DNA of 64,000 nucleotides, taken from assembly GCF_004802635.2 (NCBI RefSeq), contig NZ_CP046052.1, forward strand, positions 1,984,001-2,048,000, read 5' to 3'. Each line of letters begins with the position of its first letter. Position 1 is the first letter of the stretch. The position numbers and the translations under genes were made by a program. The notes beneath the pieces are model-generated. The model worked only from the letters and a program-made list of their open reading frames with translations, had not been told where the DNA came from and searched no databases. The stretch comes from Methylocystis heyeri (GTDB lineage: Bacteria; Pseudomonadota; Alphaproteobacteria; Rhizobiales; Beijerinckiaceae). This document shows positions 16,869-25,018 of this stretch, in pieces.

Positions 16869-17828
16869 ATGATCCCATTCGCCGGCGCCGCAAGGCGCAT
16901 CACGGCCGAAGACGTCGCGCGCGCGGCAGCAAAGCTCAGCTGCGAAACCGCCGCGCTGCGCGCCGTCATGGCGGTCGAAAGCCGCAACTCGGGCTATGAC
17001 GCCAGGCGCCGTCCGATCATATTGTTCGAGCCCCATGTGTTCTATCGCGTGCTGCCGCAGGGCAAGCGCTTGCTCGCGACCCGCGCCGGCCTCGCCTATC
17101 CGCGCTGGGGCCAAAAGCCTTACCCTAAGACCAGCGACGCCAATTACGCCCGGCTCGAAGCCGCCAGCAAAATCGACGAAGAATGCGCGTTCCGCGCGGT
17201 CTCGATCGGGCTCGGGCAGATCCTCGGCGAGAACTTCAAAGCCGCCGGCCATGAATCCGCCGTCGCCATGTTCCAGGCCGCCTGCGAAAGCGAGGGCGCG
17301 CAGCTCGAGCAGATGGCGAGCTTTATCGAAGCGAGCGACCTCGCCGAGCATTTGCGCAAAAAGGACTGGCGCGCCTTCGCGCTCGGCTACAACGGCCCGG
17401 GCGAAAAGCGCAACCATTATGATGCGCTGCTGGCCAAGGCCTATGCGCGGTGGCAACCTCTCGACAAGCCGCGTGAAAAACTCGCCGCCAAGGATCTTCG
17501 CCGCGTCGGCTCGCGCACGGTGAAAGGCGCGGATCAGGTCAAGACCGGCCTGACCGGAGCGCTCGCCGCGGTCTCGGCCGCCGGCGCCGTGGTCGCCCAG
17601 GCGCAGGATGTCGTCTCTCAGGCCAATGACGCCGTGAACACAGCCGCCAGCGCGGCCCAGAGCAGCGCCCATGCGCTGGATTGGGCGCAGGCGCATTGGC
17701 AGGCCCTCGCGCTTCTCATCGCCGCCGCGGCGCTTCTCGCCTTCTTCTGGCGCATCTGGAGCGGGGCGCACGCCGTCACCGCCGCGCGGGTGGACGACGC
17801 GCGAACCGGAATCAACGGGAGCATTTGA
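16869..17828 (+). CDS. Phage endolysin, N-acetylmuramidase family with C-terminal TM
   Basis: A 319-residue protein starts at an ATG preceded by AAGGAAA. Residues about 10-190 match the N-acetylmuramidase (DUF3380/PF11860) fold: ALRAVMAVESRNSGYD with the likely catalytic glutamate, PIILFEPHVFYR, SIGLGQILGENFKAAG and FALGYNGPGEKRNHYD. It would cut the glycan strands of peptidoglycan. An Ala-rich linker (about 230-280) leads to a C-terminal transmembrane helix (ALALLIAAAALLAFFW), unusual for a soluble endolysin and suggesting membrane tethering. The upstream frame is open for another 80 codons with a TM helix (see findings). Confidence 0.85.
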   Translation: MIPFAGAARRITAEDVARAAAKLSCETAALRAVMAVESRNSGYDARRRPIILFEPHVFYRVLPQGKRLLATRAGLAYPRWGQKPYPKTSDANYARLEAASKIDEECAFRAVSIGLGQILGENFKAAGHESAVAMFQAACESEGAQLEQMASFIEASDLAEHLRKKDWRAFALGYNGPGEKRNHYDALLAKAYARWQPLDKPREKLAAKDLRRVGSRTVKGADQVKTGLTGALAAVSAAGAVVAQAQDVVSQANDAVNTAASAAQSSAHALDWAQAHWQALALLIAAAALLAFFWRIWSGAHAVTAARVDDARTGINGSI

Positions 17829-17831
17829 ACC

Positions 17832-18305
17832 ATGCCCATCCCCCTCTTCGCCATCCTTCAAGCCATCGCCAAACTCGCCTGGGGCGCCGCCAATTCCACG
17901 CTCGGCCGCGCTCTTCTCCTCGCCGGCCTCGCCTATACGTGGGGCTGCCATTCCGCCAGCAGCGCCTATGAGGCCCGCATCGCCGCCGAGCGCGCCGCGC
18001 TGGCGGCCGCACAAGCCAGGGAACTCGCCCGCGAACAGGACGCCACCCGCACGATCGCGCGCGACGCCACCGATCGCGCCGCGGCCGATGCGCTGGAGCA
18101 GCGCGCCCTGCAAGCCAAAATCGACGACCTCAGAGCAAAGGACAATCTCGATGTTCCGCCCGCCTCCTATCTCCCGACCGCCCGCGACTCTGGCGCCATT
18201 CATGCGCCTCGCCCTTGTCTTGTCGACGACGGCTTTGCTCGCTTCCTGCGCGAGTTCGACTCCGCAGCTCGTTCAAAAGCCGCATCTCCCAGCCGCTCCA
18301 AATGA
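17832..18305 (+). CDS. Inner-membrane spanin (Rz-like)
   Basis: This 157-residue protein begins with a transmembrane helix (ALLLAGLAYTWGC, about residues 26-38). A long Ala/Glu/Arg coiled coil follows (AAERAALAAAQARELAREQ) to about residue 105, then a Pro-rich segment. This is the i-spanin plan: TM anchor plus periplasmic coiled coil that pairs with an outer-membrane lipoprotein to fuse the membranes at lysis. It starts 3 bases after the endolysin stop, and the next gene starts inside it in another frame, as for Rz/Rz1. Confidence 0.72.
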   Translation: MPIPLFAILQAIAKLAWGAANSTLGRALLLAGLAYTWGCHSASSAYEARIAAERAALAAAQARELAREQDATRTIARDATDRAAADALEQRALQAKIDDLRAKDNLDVPPASYLPTARDSGAIHAPRPCLVDDGFARFLREFDSAARSKAASPSRSK

Positions 18306-18459
18306 TTTTGGCCGCCCGGCCCCGCTGCCGAAGGCGAAAGCCGGCGACGATCTGAAAGTCTTCGCGCTCGAAAACCGCAAGGCTGCCGCCATGGCCAATC
18401 GGCGTCTCTCCAATGACGCCGCATTCTACGCCGAGGTGCTGCGCGAATTCGGAGAATGA
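18202..18459 (+). CDS. Outer-membrane spanin lipoprotein (Rz1-like), overlapping Rz
   Basis: The 85-residue product begins MRLALVLSTTALLASCASS, a lipoprotein signal with lipobox LASC, so cleavage is expected before the cysteine at residue 16. The mature part is proline-rich at first (LVQKPHLPAAPN, APLPKAK). The gene starts 104 bases before the end of the i-spanin gene, in the +1 frame, giving overlapped spanin genes. A longer start at 18151 would place the lipobox too far in. The C-terminal half is longer than classic Rz1. Confidence 0.68.
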   Translation: MRLALVLSTTALLASCASSTPQLVQKPHLPAAPNDFGRPAPLPKAKAGDDLKVFALENRKAAAMANRRLSNDAAFYAEVLREFGE

Positions 18460-18463
18460 CGCC

Positions 18464-18760
18464 ATGCCGACTCCGGAATGCTATCGCGATATCGGCGCCA
18501 TCGGCGCGCGCCTCGACGAAATCGAAAAAGCGCGAATCGAGAGAGAAGCAACGATCGAAAGGGCGCGCATAGAGCGCGATGAGCAGATCGACGCCGCTCT
18601 GGCTGTGATCAATGAAAAAATGGACTCGATCAACGACGAGCGTCAAAGGCTCATCGGGGTGATCTGGGCTGTCCGCGTCCTGTTCGGCAGCCTCGTCGCG
18701 ATTGCGATCTACGCCGCGACCAATGGCGTCCCGCAATGGCTCAGGCGTTCCCTTCAATAG
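18464..18760 (+). CDS. Coiled-coil plus C-terminal TM phage protein
   Basis: A 98-residue protein has a long charged helix (residues about 10-60: IEKARIEREATIERARIERDE), then one transmembrane helix (GVIWAVRVLFGSLVAIAIYAA) and a short basic tail (LRRSLQ). Small tail-anchored coiled-coil proteins are common at the end of phage lysis cassettes as holin or superinfection proteins. It starts 4 bases after the spanin stop and is the last gene before the terminator. Exact role unknown. Confidence 0.55.
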   Translation: MPTPECYRDIGAIGARLDEIEKARIEREATIERARIERDEQIDAALAVINEKMDSINDERQRLIGVIWAVRVLFGSLVAIAIYAATNGVPQWLRRSLQ

Positions 18761-18768
18761 CCTCCCCG

Positions 18769-18801
18769 CCCCGCCGGCCCCGCGCCCGGCGGGGCTTTTT
18801 T
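18769..18801 (+). terminator. Rho-independent terminator ending the prophage lysis operon
   Basis: A perfect 9-base-pair stem (CCCCGCCGG at 18769-18777 with CCGGCGGGG at 18786-18794), an 8-base loop and then a six-T run give a strong intrinsic terminator 9 bases after the last lysis gene. Confidence 0.92.
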
Positions 18802-18858
18802 ATTGGATGTTCGGAGCAAAATGGTAATAGTCGGGGGAACTTCCGGAGAGCTGCGGCA

Positions 18859-19500
18859 ATGAGGGCAATCGCCGAATTTTTCAAAAACGCCATCCTGGGC
18901 GGACTGCTCGTGATCGTCCCGCTGCTGCTGGTTTGGGGGGTGTTCGCCCAGTCGATCGCGACCGTCGGCAGGCTCGCCGCGCCGATCCTGCGCTTGGCTC
19001 CCAAAGCGCTGATCTCCGACACCCCCGAGCACAGAAGCATTCTTGCGGTTCTTCTTCTTATCCTTTTGTCTTTCCTGCTCGGCGCGCTGCTTCGCGCCGC
19101 ATTGTTCAAACGGCTCTTCGCCTGGATCGAACATCGTTCGCTCGAGCTTCTGCCGGGATACTCCGTGCTGAAAAATCTCCTTTCCGAGGCGGCGCGGCCG
19201 GAGTCGTTCGGCGGGTTTCGCCCGGCGATGATCGTCTTTGCGGAGGGAATTCAGCGCCCCGCCTATGTCATCGAGGACTGCCACGACGGCAATTTCACCG
19301 TGTTCCTCCCGTCCTCTCCTGCGCCATTCTCCGGAATAGTGCATGTCGTTTCGGCGGATCGCGTCGTGTTTCTCGACGTCACCCTCCCCGAACTCGCCCG
19401 CTGCATTGCGCAATATGGAGCCGGCCAGAGCGCCTTGCTGCGACGCAAGTCAGTCGCGCCTGCGCTCCCCTCCTCGCCTCAGAATCGAAGCGGAGACTGA
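18859..19500 (+). CDS. DUF502-family membrane protein
   Basis: A 213-residue protein of the DUF502 group: two N-terminal transmembrane helices (ILGGLLVIVPLLLVWGVF; SILAVLLLILLSFLLGALL) are followed by a soluble part with LPGYSVLKNLLSE, FRPAMIVFAEG and AYVIEDCHDGNFTVFLPSSP, all typical of the family. The function of DUF502 proteins is unknown. The ATG at 18859 places the first helix right after a short basic N-terminus. It is the first clearly chromosomal gene after the prophage terminator. Confidence 0.82.
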   Translation: MRAIAEFFKNAILGGLLVIVPLLLVWGVFAQSIATVGRLAAPILRLAPKALISDTPEHRSILAVLLLILLSFLLGALLRAALFKRLFAWIEHRSLELLPGYSVLKNLLSEAARPESFGGFRPAMIVFAEGIQRPAYVIEDCHDGNFTVFLPSSPAPFSGIVHVVSADRVVFLDVTLPELARCIAQYGAGQSALLRRKSVAPALPSSPQNRSGD

Positions 19501-19602
19501 TTTCCATCGCGGCCTTTGTGTTTTATCCGAGCGTCGCAAGCTTTCGTCAGGGTCGCGCGCCGTAACCTGAACGCGCTGTCCCCAAACCCGGAGACGGTTT
19601 CC

Positions 19603-19764
19603 ATGATCCTTCCGCATTTTCTGCCGGATGAGGATTCCGGAGCGGCCGCGATTGAATATGGTCTGTTCGCTGCGCTGATGTCGATTGTCGCGATATCCAT
19701 AATGAGCGCAATCGGCAGCGGACTGGCGCTTGCCTTCAACGAGGTCGCCGGCAACCTGATGTAA
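19603..19764 (+). CDS. Flp/Fap-type pilin subunit
   Basis: A 53-residue pilin begins MILPHFLPDEDSGAAAIEYG and has the G-x-x-x-x-EY core with a following hydrophobic helix (LFAALMSIVAISIMSAIG), the hallmark of Flp (tight adherence, type IVb) pilins. The prepilin peptidase would cut after the glycine in DSG. It is alone here, with no tad/cpa genes nearby, so assembly proteins must be encoded elsewhere. Confidence 0.88.
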   Translation: MILPHFLPDEDSGAAAIEYGLFAALMSIVAISIMSAIGSGLALAFNEVAGNLM

Positions 19765-19801
19765 ATTGCGAACCGCGCCGCGCGTCCCCCGCGGCGCACA
19801 T

Positions 19802-19827
19802 AAAAAGGCCCGGCTGGCGGGCCGGGC
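19802..19827 (-). terminator. Rho-independent terminator for the minus-strand secreted protein
   Basis: On the minus strand a 7-bp perfect stem GCCCGGC/GCCGGGC with a 6-base loop is followed by C and five T. It lies 65 bases past the stop of the 19892-20266 gene, and the weak convergent plus-strand use is possible. Confidence 0.8.
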
Positions 19828-19891
19828 GAGATATCCCTGGAAATTGGACGCCTGCGCCCTTATCTGGCGTGCGCGAGACGCCCGGCAAGCG

Positions 19892-20266
19892 TCAGTAGCC
19901 GGCGCGAAAAAAGAATTTTTCGTCTGCGCATTGCACCTCGCCGATCACCTTATGGGATTTGTTGTCATTGAGATACACCTTGCCGGTCGCGACGCAGTTC
20001 TTCTTTCCGTCGCTCCTGTCGTTGAATGTGGCGTGGAAAGCATCGTCCTTCACCGAACCCTCTACGGTGTAGGACAGCGGCGCCCCGGTATCGAACTGCA
20101 TATTGGTCCGGGCGGTGATGTTGGCGGAAGCGTCGACAGTAACCATCCATTGGCCCTGCGCGCCGTCCGGCCCCACCTCGGTGACATTCCACATCTGGAC
20201 GTCGGCGTGAGCCGGGCCGGCGCACAGCAAAAAGGCGGACAAAGCCGCTGCAGCATTTCTTTTCAC
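19892..20266 (-). CDS. Secreted protein of unknown function
   Basis: A GTG start at 20266 has a very good ribosome-binding site (GGGAGGAAG, 4-12 bases upstream), and gives a clean signal peptide (KRNAAAALSAFLLCAGPAHA) cut before DVQMWN. The mature part is about 103 residues of beta-rich sequence with two cysteines (KKNCVATGK, EVQCADEK) likely to form a disulfide. I do not recognise a family. A terminator follows at 19802-19827. Confidence 0.7.
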   Translation of the reverse strand: MKRNAAAALSAFLLCAGPAHADVQMWNVTEVGPDGAQGQWMVTVDASANITARTNMQFDTGAPLSYTVEGSVKDDAFHATFNDRSDGKKNCVATGKVYLNDNKSHKVIGEVQCADEKFFFRAGY

Positions 20267-20543
20267 TTTTCTTCCTCCCTCGATCTCGCGCGCATTCCGC
20301 AAAAGGCGCCAGGCCTTCGCCACGAGAATGCGCTGCATCATTATGTTTTTTCGCGTCTTTCCCGCTCAAACGAACCCGTCCGAGGGATAGTCGCGGCGGC
20401 GAGATTGCACTGCATTTAACCAGTGCGACAGCGCCTTTGCAAAGGGTCGCCCAGCTTTTCGCCGATCGCGGGCCGAACCTGGATTCGCCCGGCGCGGGGC
20501 GAGAGCCGGAACCTGCCGGGCAATCGCGCGTTGGAGTGGCACG

Positions 20544-20699
20544 ATGAAAGGCAGCCGCCGGGGTCACGCGCTCGAGTTGGAGGTCGCAGCCGCACTTATG
20601 GCGAAGGCTTGCGCGCTCGCGGCGATCTATCTGGCTTTCTTTTCCGGCTCCCCGGCCATCCCCTCCGCGGCGAGCTGGCTCTTTGGAGGCGTACGATGA
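20544..20699 (+). CDS. Small cytochrome bd-associated protein (CydP-like)
   Basis: A 51-codon ORF ends in an ATGA overlap with the cydA start, so the two are coupled. It has a basic N-terminus (MKGSRRGH) and one transmembrane helix (AKACALAAIYLAFFSG). Small single-helix proteins directly upstream of cydA are known in proteobacteria as CydP ('cytochrome oxidase putative small subunit'). The match here is by size, topology and position rather than by clear identity. Confidence 0.55.
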   Translation: MKGSRRGHALELEVAAALMAKACALAAIYLAFFSGSPAIPSAASWLFGGVR

Positions 20700-22330
20700 G
20701 CGTCGTCGATCTCTCTCGCCTGCAATTCGCCCTCACCGCGCTTTATCATTTTCTCTTTGTGCCGCTGACGCTGGGTCTTTCGGTGCTCCTCGGCATAATG
20801 GAAAGCGTCTATGTCATGACCGGCCGGCGCATCTGGCGCGACATGACGGTTTTCTGGGGCATTCTCTTCGGCATCAATTTCGCCATGGGCGTCGCTACGG
20901 GCATCACCATGGAGTTCCAGTTCGGCATGAACTGGTCCTATTATTCCCAATATGTCGGCGATGTCTTCGGCGCGCCCCTGGCCATAGAAGGCTTGATGGC
21001 CTTTTTTCTCGAAGCCACTTTCATCGGACTGTTCTTTTTCGGCTGGGACCGCCTCAGCAAGCCCGGACATCTCGCCGTCACCTGGTGCGTCGCCCTTGGC
21101 TCCAACTTTTCGGCGCTGTGGATACTGGTGGCCAACGCATGGATGCAGAATCCCGTCGGCAGCCGCTTCAATCCCGACACGGTGCGGATGGAGGTCACGG
21201 ATTTTCTCGCCGTCATCTTCAATCCGGTGGCCCAGTCGAAATTCGTTCACACCGTCGCCGCGGGCTATGTCACCGGAGCGATGTTCGTGCTCTCGATCGG
21301 CGCCTATTATCTACTGCGCGGCCGCCATGTCGAACTCGCCAGAAGATCCATCACGGTAGCCGCTTCGTTCGGCCTCGCGTCGGCCCTTTCGGTCGTCGTT
21401 CTGGGCGACGAAAGCGGCTATGTGACGACTCAGAACCAGAAAGCGAAGCTCGCCGCTATCGAGGCCATGTGGCGCACGGAGCCGGCGCCAGCGGCTTTCA
21501 CCATCTTCGGAATTCCCGATCAGGACAAGCATGAGACGCGCTATGCGCTGGAGGCGCCCTGGGCGCTCGGCCTCATCGCGACACGCTCCCTGACACAGGC
21601 CATTCCCGGCATCTTCGACCTCGTCGACGACGCCAAGCTCCGGATCGGCCGCGGCGTCGAGGCCTACCGGGCGATGCTGTCTCTGCAGAGCGATCCCGCG
21701 AACCAGGCCGCGCGCAGAACGATCGCCATGCGCCAGCGCGATCTCGGATACGCCATGCTGCTGCGCCGCTACGTCGACGATCCGACCCGCGCGAACGCCG
21801 ACGACATAAACCGCGCGGCGTGGGACACCATTCCCAATGTGCCGGCGCTGTTCTGGTCCTTCCGCATCATGGTCGCCATCGGCTTTTATTTCATCGCGCT
21901 TTTCGCTTACGCCTTCGTTGTGGCCGCGCGGCGGCGGCTCGATCGGCGCAAGGGACTGCTGCGCCTCGCGCTCTGGTCCCTGCCCCTCCCCTGGATCGCT
22001 GCGGAACTCGGCTGGATCGTCGCCGAATATGGCCGTCAGCCATGGATCATCGAAGGCGTGCTGCCGACGTTTCTCGCGGCGTCGCCGATAGCGGCCTCCA
22101 ACATATGGCTGAGCCTCGCCGGCTTCGTCGTTTTCTACACCGCGCTGCTCGTCGTCGATCTCTATCTGCTCGCAAAATACGTCCGCCTGGGGCCGAGCGA
22201 GAGCTGGCTCGTTCCCGATCTTGCAACGCGGCTGGCGCCGCCCGGCGGAGTCGAGATGGAGCCGAGGACGCTACATCACCCGAGTCTCGAGAGAATGGAG
22301 CCGAAAGGTGCAGGTCCCTCTGGAATATGA
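20696..22330 (+). CDS. cydA: Cytochrome bd ubiquinol oxidase subunit I
   Basis: This 544-residue subunit of the bd-type quinol oxidase binds hemes b558, b595 and d in the inner membrane and reduces O2 to water with high affinity. Visible signatures are the N-terminal [18 protein letters not shown] with the heme-ligand histidine, [32 protein letters not shown], the quinol-loop region with [10 protein letters not shown], and [10 protein letters not shown] near the C-terminus. The start at 20696 lies within the ATGA overlap with the small upstream gene. The quinol loop is of the shorter kind. It is first in cydAB-cydX. Confidence 0.95.
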   Translation: MSVVDLSRLQFALTALYHFLFVPLTLGLSVLLGIMESVYVMTGRRIWRDMTVFWGILFGINFAMGVATGITMEFQFGMNWSYYSQYVGDVFGAPLAIEGLMAFFLEATFIGLFFFGWDRLSKPGHLAVTWCVALGSNFSALWILVANAWMQNPVGSRFNPDTVRMEVTDFLAVIFNPVAQSKFVHTVAAGYVTGAMFVLSIGAYYLLRGRHVELARRSITVAASFGLASALSVVVLGDESGYVTTQNQKAKLAAIEAMWRTEPAPAAFTIFGIPDQDKHETRYALEAPWALGLIATRSLTQAIPGIFDLVDDAKLRIGRGVEAYRAMLSLQSDPANQAARRTIAMRQRDLGYAMLLRRYVDDPTRANADDINRAAWDTIPNVPALFWSFRIMVAIGFYFIALFAYAFVVAARRRLDRRKGLLRLALWSLPLPWIAAELGWIVAEYGRQPWIIEGVLPTFLAASPIAASNIWLSLAGFVVFYTALLVVDLYLLAKYVRLGPSESWLVPDLATRLAPPGGVEMEPRTLHHPSLERMEPKGAGPSGI

Positions 22331-23453
22331 CACGCTGCGCGTCATCTGGTGGGCGCTGCTGGGCGTCCTGCTGATCGGCTTTGCGGTTTTCGACGGTTTC
22401 GACCTCGGAACGGCGATGCTGCTCCCCGTCCTCGGCCGCAACGACGAAGAGCGGCGCATTCTCATCAATTCGGTCGGCCCTGTATGGGAAGGAAACCAGG
22501 TCTGGTTCATCCTCGGCGGAGGGGCGTCCTTCGCCGCCTGGCCGCCGGTCTACGCCGCGTCCTTCTCCGGCTTTTACGTCGCCATGTTCCTCACGCTGGT
22601 CGCGCTGATCCTGCGGCCGGTGGCGTTCAAGTTCCGGGGCAAGATCGACCGCCCGCTGTGGCGCTCGTTCTGGGATTATGCGCTGTTCGTCGGCGGATTC
22701 GTCCCGACATTGATTTTCGGCGTCGCCTTCGGAAATCTGCTGCAGGGCGTTCCCTTCATCATCGAACCCGACATGCGCGCGGTCTACAAGGGCGGCTTCT
22801 TTGAATTGCTCAATCCCTTCGCCCTGCTTTGCGGCCTCCTCAGCCTGGCCATGATCGCGATGCACGGCGCAGCATTCCTCTATATGAAGGCGGGCGAGAA
22901 AGTCGCCCACCGCGCCGGAGTCGCCGGCTATTACGCCGCGCTGGCGACATTCGCGCTTTTCGCCGTCGGCGGCGTCTGCGCCTGGTTCTTCCTGAGCGGC
23001 TACGCCATAACGAGCGAAATCGCTCCCAATGCACCGTCCAACCCTTTGCATAAGACGGTGACGACCGGCGTCGGCTTGTGGATGGAGAACTACCGCGCCC
23101 GGCCGTGGATGCTGGCCGCGCCGATCCTCGGCCTCATCGGGCCTCTGGCGGCGGCGAGGCTGCTGCGACTGCAGCGCGAGCGTGTCGCCTTTCTGGCCAG
23201 CGCGCTGTCGGTCTCCGGCGTCGTCGCAACAGCGGGCTTCGCCATGTTTCCCTTCATCATGCCGTCTTCTCTGGAGCCGGCCCATAGCCTCACCGTCTGG
23301 GACGCCTCCTCCAGCCGGACGACTTTGCTCATCATGCTCATCGCCGTGCTGGTCCTGCTGCCGATCGTGCTCGCCTACACGGCCTGGGTCTATCGCGTGC
23401 TCAGGGGCCGGATCGACGCGCGCTTTCTCGAAAAAGGCGGGCACGCCTACTGA
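22308..23453 (+). CDS. cydB: Cytochrome bd ubiquinol oxidase subunit II
   Basis: A 381-residue multi-pass membrane protein, partner of CydA. Family marks are [17 protein letters not shown] at the start, [28 protein letters not shown] and [12 protein letters not shown] chose the GTG at 22308 (GAAAG just before it), which overlaps cydA by 23 bases and starts close to the family N-terminus. Upstream in-frame extension would add 29 unlikely residues. Confidence 0.94.
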   Translation: MQVPLEYDTLRVIWWALLGVLLIGFAVFDGFDLGTAMLLPVLGRNDEERRILINSVGPVWEGNQVWFILGGGASFAAWPPVYAASFSGFYVAMFLTLVALILRPVAFKFRGKIDRPLWRSFWDYALFVGGFVPTLIFGVAFGNLLQGVPFIIEPDMRAVYKGGFFELLNPFALLCGLLSLAMIAMHGAAFLYMKAGEKVAHRAGVAGYYAALATFALFAVGGVCAWFFLSGYAITSEIAPNAPSNPLHKTVTTGVGLWMENYRARPWMLAAPILGLIGPLAAARLLRLQRERVAFLASALSVSGVVATAGFAMFPFIMPSSLEPAHSLTVWDASSSRTTLLIMLIAVLVLLPIVLAYTAWVYRVLRGRIDARFLEKGGHAY

Positions 23454-23489
23454 GGCGCTGTGCCGCGACAGACCAAGGAGGACGACCAC

Positions 23490-23648
23490 ATGTGGTATTT
23501 CGCCTGGATATTGGGCCTCGGCCTCGCCTGTTCCTTTGCGATTTTGAACGCCATGTGGCTCGAACTGGACCCCGAATATCAGGCGAGCCTGAGTGCGATT
23601 GCAGGCGACGCCGAAGCCCCGGAGACCCCGGAGCCGCCCTCGATCTGA
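23490..23648 (+). CDS. cydX: Cytochrome bd small subunit CydX
   Basis: A 52-residue protein starts MWYFAWILGLGLAC, the exact CydX/YbgT signature, with one transmembrane helix and AMWLELD after it. It stabilises the heme site of CydAB. An AAGGAGG site lies before the ATG and it follows cydB by 36 bases. The acidic/proline C-terminal tail (AEAPETPEPPSI) is longer than in E. coli. Confidence 0.93.
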   Translation: MWYFAWILGLGLACSFAILNAMWLELDPEYQASLSAIAGDAEAPETPEPPSI

Positions 23649-23748
23649 CGCGCCACAGCCTTGACCGCCGCACTTTCAACCAAATGCTAACCATTATGCC
23701 CTTGCATGGCCGGATCCCCGTCGGCCTGCTTTCACGCGAAAGGGAGAC

Positions 23749-24279
23749 ATGCCGCGCCGCCCGGAGCCAAGCAGCGCAATTGCGGCCTGCGTCGCATGGA
23801 TCCTGTTCTTCCTCGTCGCCGCCGGCTTTTTTTGGCCGCGCGCGCCGGGCCTCGCCTGCATGGGTCTTTCTTTCGCGGGGCTGCTTCATCTTGCGGTGCT
23901 GTCATATGAAGAGGTCACGCAGGCGAAATTCGACGAAGATATGAGTCCGATAGAGTTCGAGCATTATTGCGCGCAAGTGCTGCGCGAAATGAAATGGGAT
24001 GCGCGCGTCACCCAGGCGAGCGGCGACCAGGGCGTCGACATCATCGCGGACAAGCGGGGGCGGCGCATTGTGGTGCAATGCAAGAAATACTCGAAGCCCG
24101 TCGGCAACAGGGCGGTGCAGGAGATCGTCGCCGCCATAGCGCATGTAGACGCCGAGCGCGGCGTGGTCGTCGCCACCTGCGACTATACGCCGGCTGCGCA
24201 GCGGCTCGCGGCTTCCAACGACGTTCTGCTCCTGCGCCATACCGAGCTGCGCAAAATCGACCGGCTGCTGACGCGGTGA
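23749..24279 (+). CDS. Membrane-anchored Mrr-type restriction endonuclease-like protein
   Basis: This 176-residue protein has two N-terminal transmembrane helices (AACVAWILFFLVAAGFFW; MGLSFAGLLHLAVL) and then a type IV Mrr catalytic domain (about residues 60-165). Motifs are SPIEFEHYCAQVLREMKWD, the PD-(D/E)xK-type core GDQGVDIIADKRGRRIVVQCKKY with D and QCK residues, and VGNRAVQEIVAAI. Such membrane Mrr proteins are widespread and of uncertain role, thought to act on foreign or modified DNA. It follows the cyd operon by 100 bases. Confidence 0.82.
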   Translation: MPRRPEPSSAIAACVAWILFFLVAAGFFWPRAPGLACMGLSFAGLLHLAVLSYEEVTQAKFDEDMSPIEFEHYCAQVLREMKWDARVTQASGDQGVDIIADKRGRRIVVQCKKYSKPVGNRAVQEIVAAIAHVDAERGVVVATCDYTPAAQRLAASNDVLLLRHTELRKIDRLLTR

Positions 24280-24282
24280 GAT

Positions 24283-24310
24283 GCGCCTCCCGCCCGAGGG
24301 CGGAAGGCGC
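24283..24310. terminator. Bidirectional hairpin between convergent genes
   Basis: GCGCCTCCCGCCC and GGGCGGAAGGCGC form a stem with 12 of 13 pairs, placed between the stops of the Mrr-like gene and the convergent SH3 gene. No T run follows, so it is a hairpin with possible termination in both directions. Confidence 0.5.
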
Positions 24311-24320
24311 TCGGATGATA

Positions 24321-24698
24321 TCAATAGGAGTGAGCCGGCGGCGCGATCACATTGGCTGCGGCGCCGACCGCCGCGCCTACCACGGTTACCGGCACAGTGA
24401 CGGGCGCCGTGATCACCTCGAACGGGGTCGGGCCAGGCGTCGAAGGCTCGCCGTTCATGAGAACGGGCGTATAGACATAGCCCATGCGCCCGTCATAGGA
24501 GGCCTCGCACCAGCCGCGCGCGCAGCGCTGCATGTCGATGATCGAATTGGCCGGAACCACTTCGATGACGCCGGCATGTGGCGAGGCGTGCGTGCGCAGA
24601 GGCGTGGCCCGCGTCACCTGGGCGTCGAATGCGAAAGCCGAAGTTGCGCTTGCGACGAAAGCGATCCCGGCGAGGATGGAAAGCATTTTCGACGACAT
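24321..24698 (-). CDS. Secreted SH3-domain protein, paralogue 1
   Basis: A 125-residue protein has a signal peptide (MLSILAGIAFVASATSAFAF) and one bacterial SH3 (SH3b) domain: TPLRTHASPHAGVIEVVPANSII, CARGWCEASYDGRMGYVY. These domains bind cell-wall or protein ligands in the periplasm. The C-terminus is low-complexity with V/T/A repeats (VTVPVTVVGAAVGAAANV). AGGAGATT lies 6 bases before the start. A paralogue sits 320 bases upstream. Confidence 0.78.
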   Translation of the reverse strand: MSSKMLSILAGIAFVASATSAFAFDAQVTRATPLRTHASPHAGVIEVVPANSIIDMQRCARGWCEASYDGRMGYVYTPVLMNGEPSTPGPTPFEVITAPVTVPVTVVGAAVGAAANVIAPPAHSY

Positions 24699-25018
24699 TT
24701 TAATCTCCTGCCAAACATGAACTTCGCATTATGCTCCGCGGTAAGCGCGCCGGAAACAAACACGCATTCCCTTCAACGGATAGCGCGTCGGCCGTGGTGG
24801 AGCCCGTTGCAAATAGCCAACGTCCGGCTGGCGATTTGGTTGCAATGACAAGACGCAGATTCGCCTGCGGCATCTGGGCGCGGGAGGACCCGGTTCCATT
24901 CGCGCTCGAGCCGATGATGAGCTTGCGACTCGCCGCCGCCGGCGACAAAGCTGAAGCGCCCCCGGCGGCGCTCGCCGAGGGCGCAATTAAAAATCGATTC
25001 CCGACTACGCCGATCGCG
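24699..25018. other. Intergenic region between the SH3 paralogues
   Basis: It holds the promoter region of the 24321-24698 gene and a GCGCCC...GGGCGC hairpin (24956-24984) after the stop of the upstream SH3 gene. A stretch AACGTCCGGCTGGCGATTTG near 24820 resembles AACGCCCGTGCGGCTGATTG near 25490 upstream of the second paralogue, so the duplication seems to include upstream DNA. No gene is visible. Confidence 0.5.

Noticed and set aside
16779-18203. 474-codon open frame antisense to endolysin and spanin
   Set aside because: Covers two clear lysis genes; Gly/Arg-rich and not protein-like.
1-18801. A genuine gene transfer agent cluster
   Set aside because: Tail genes are GTA-like, but the cargo reductase, spike and fibre, full lysis cassette with spanins and rearranged TIM domain fit a prophage better. 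Head genes lie outside the window.
22047-23489. Long open frame on the minus strand opposite cydB
   Set aside because: Shadow frame over a clear membrane subunit gene; Arg/Asp/Gln-rich with no family sense, typical of GC-rich codon bias.
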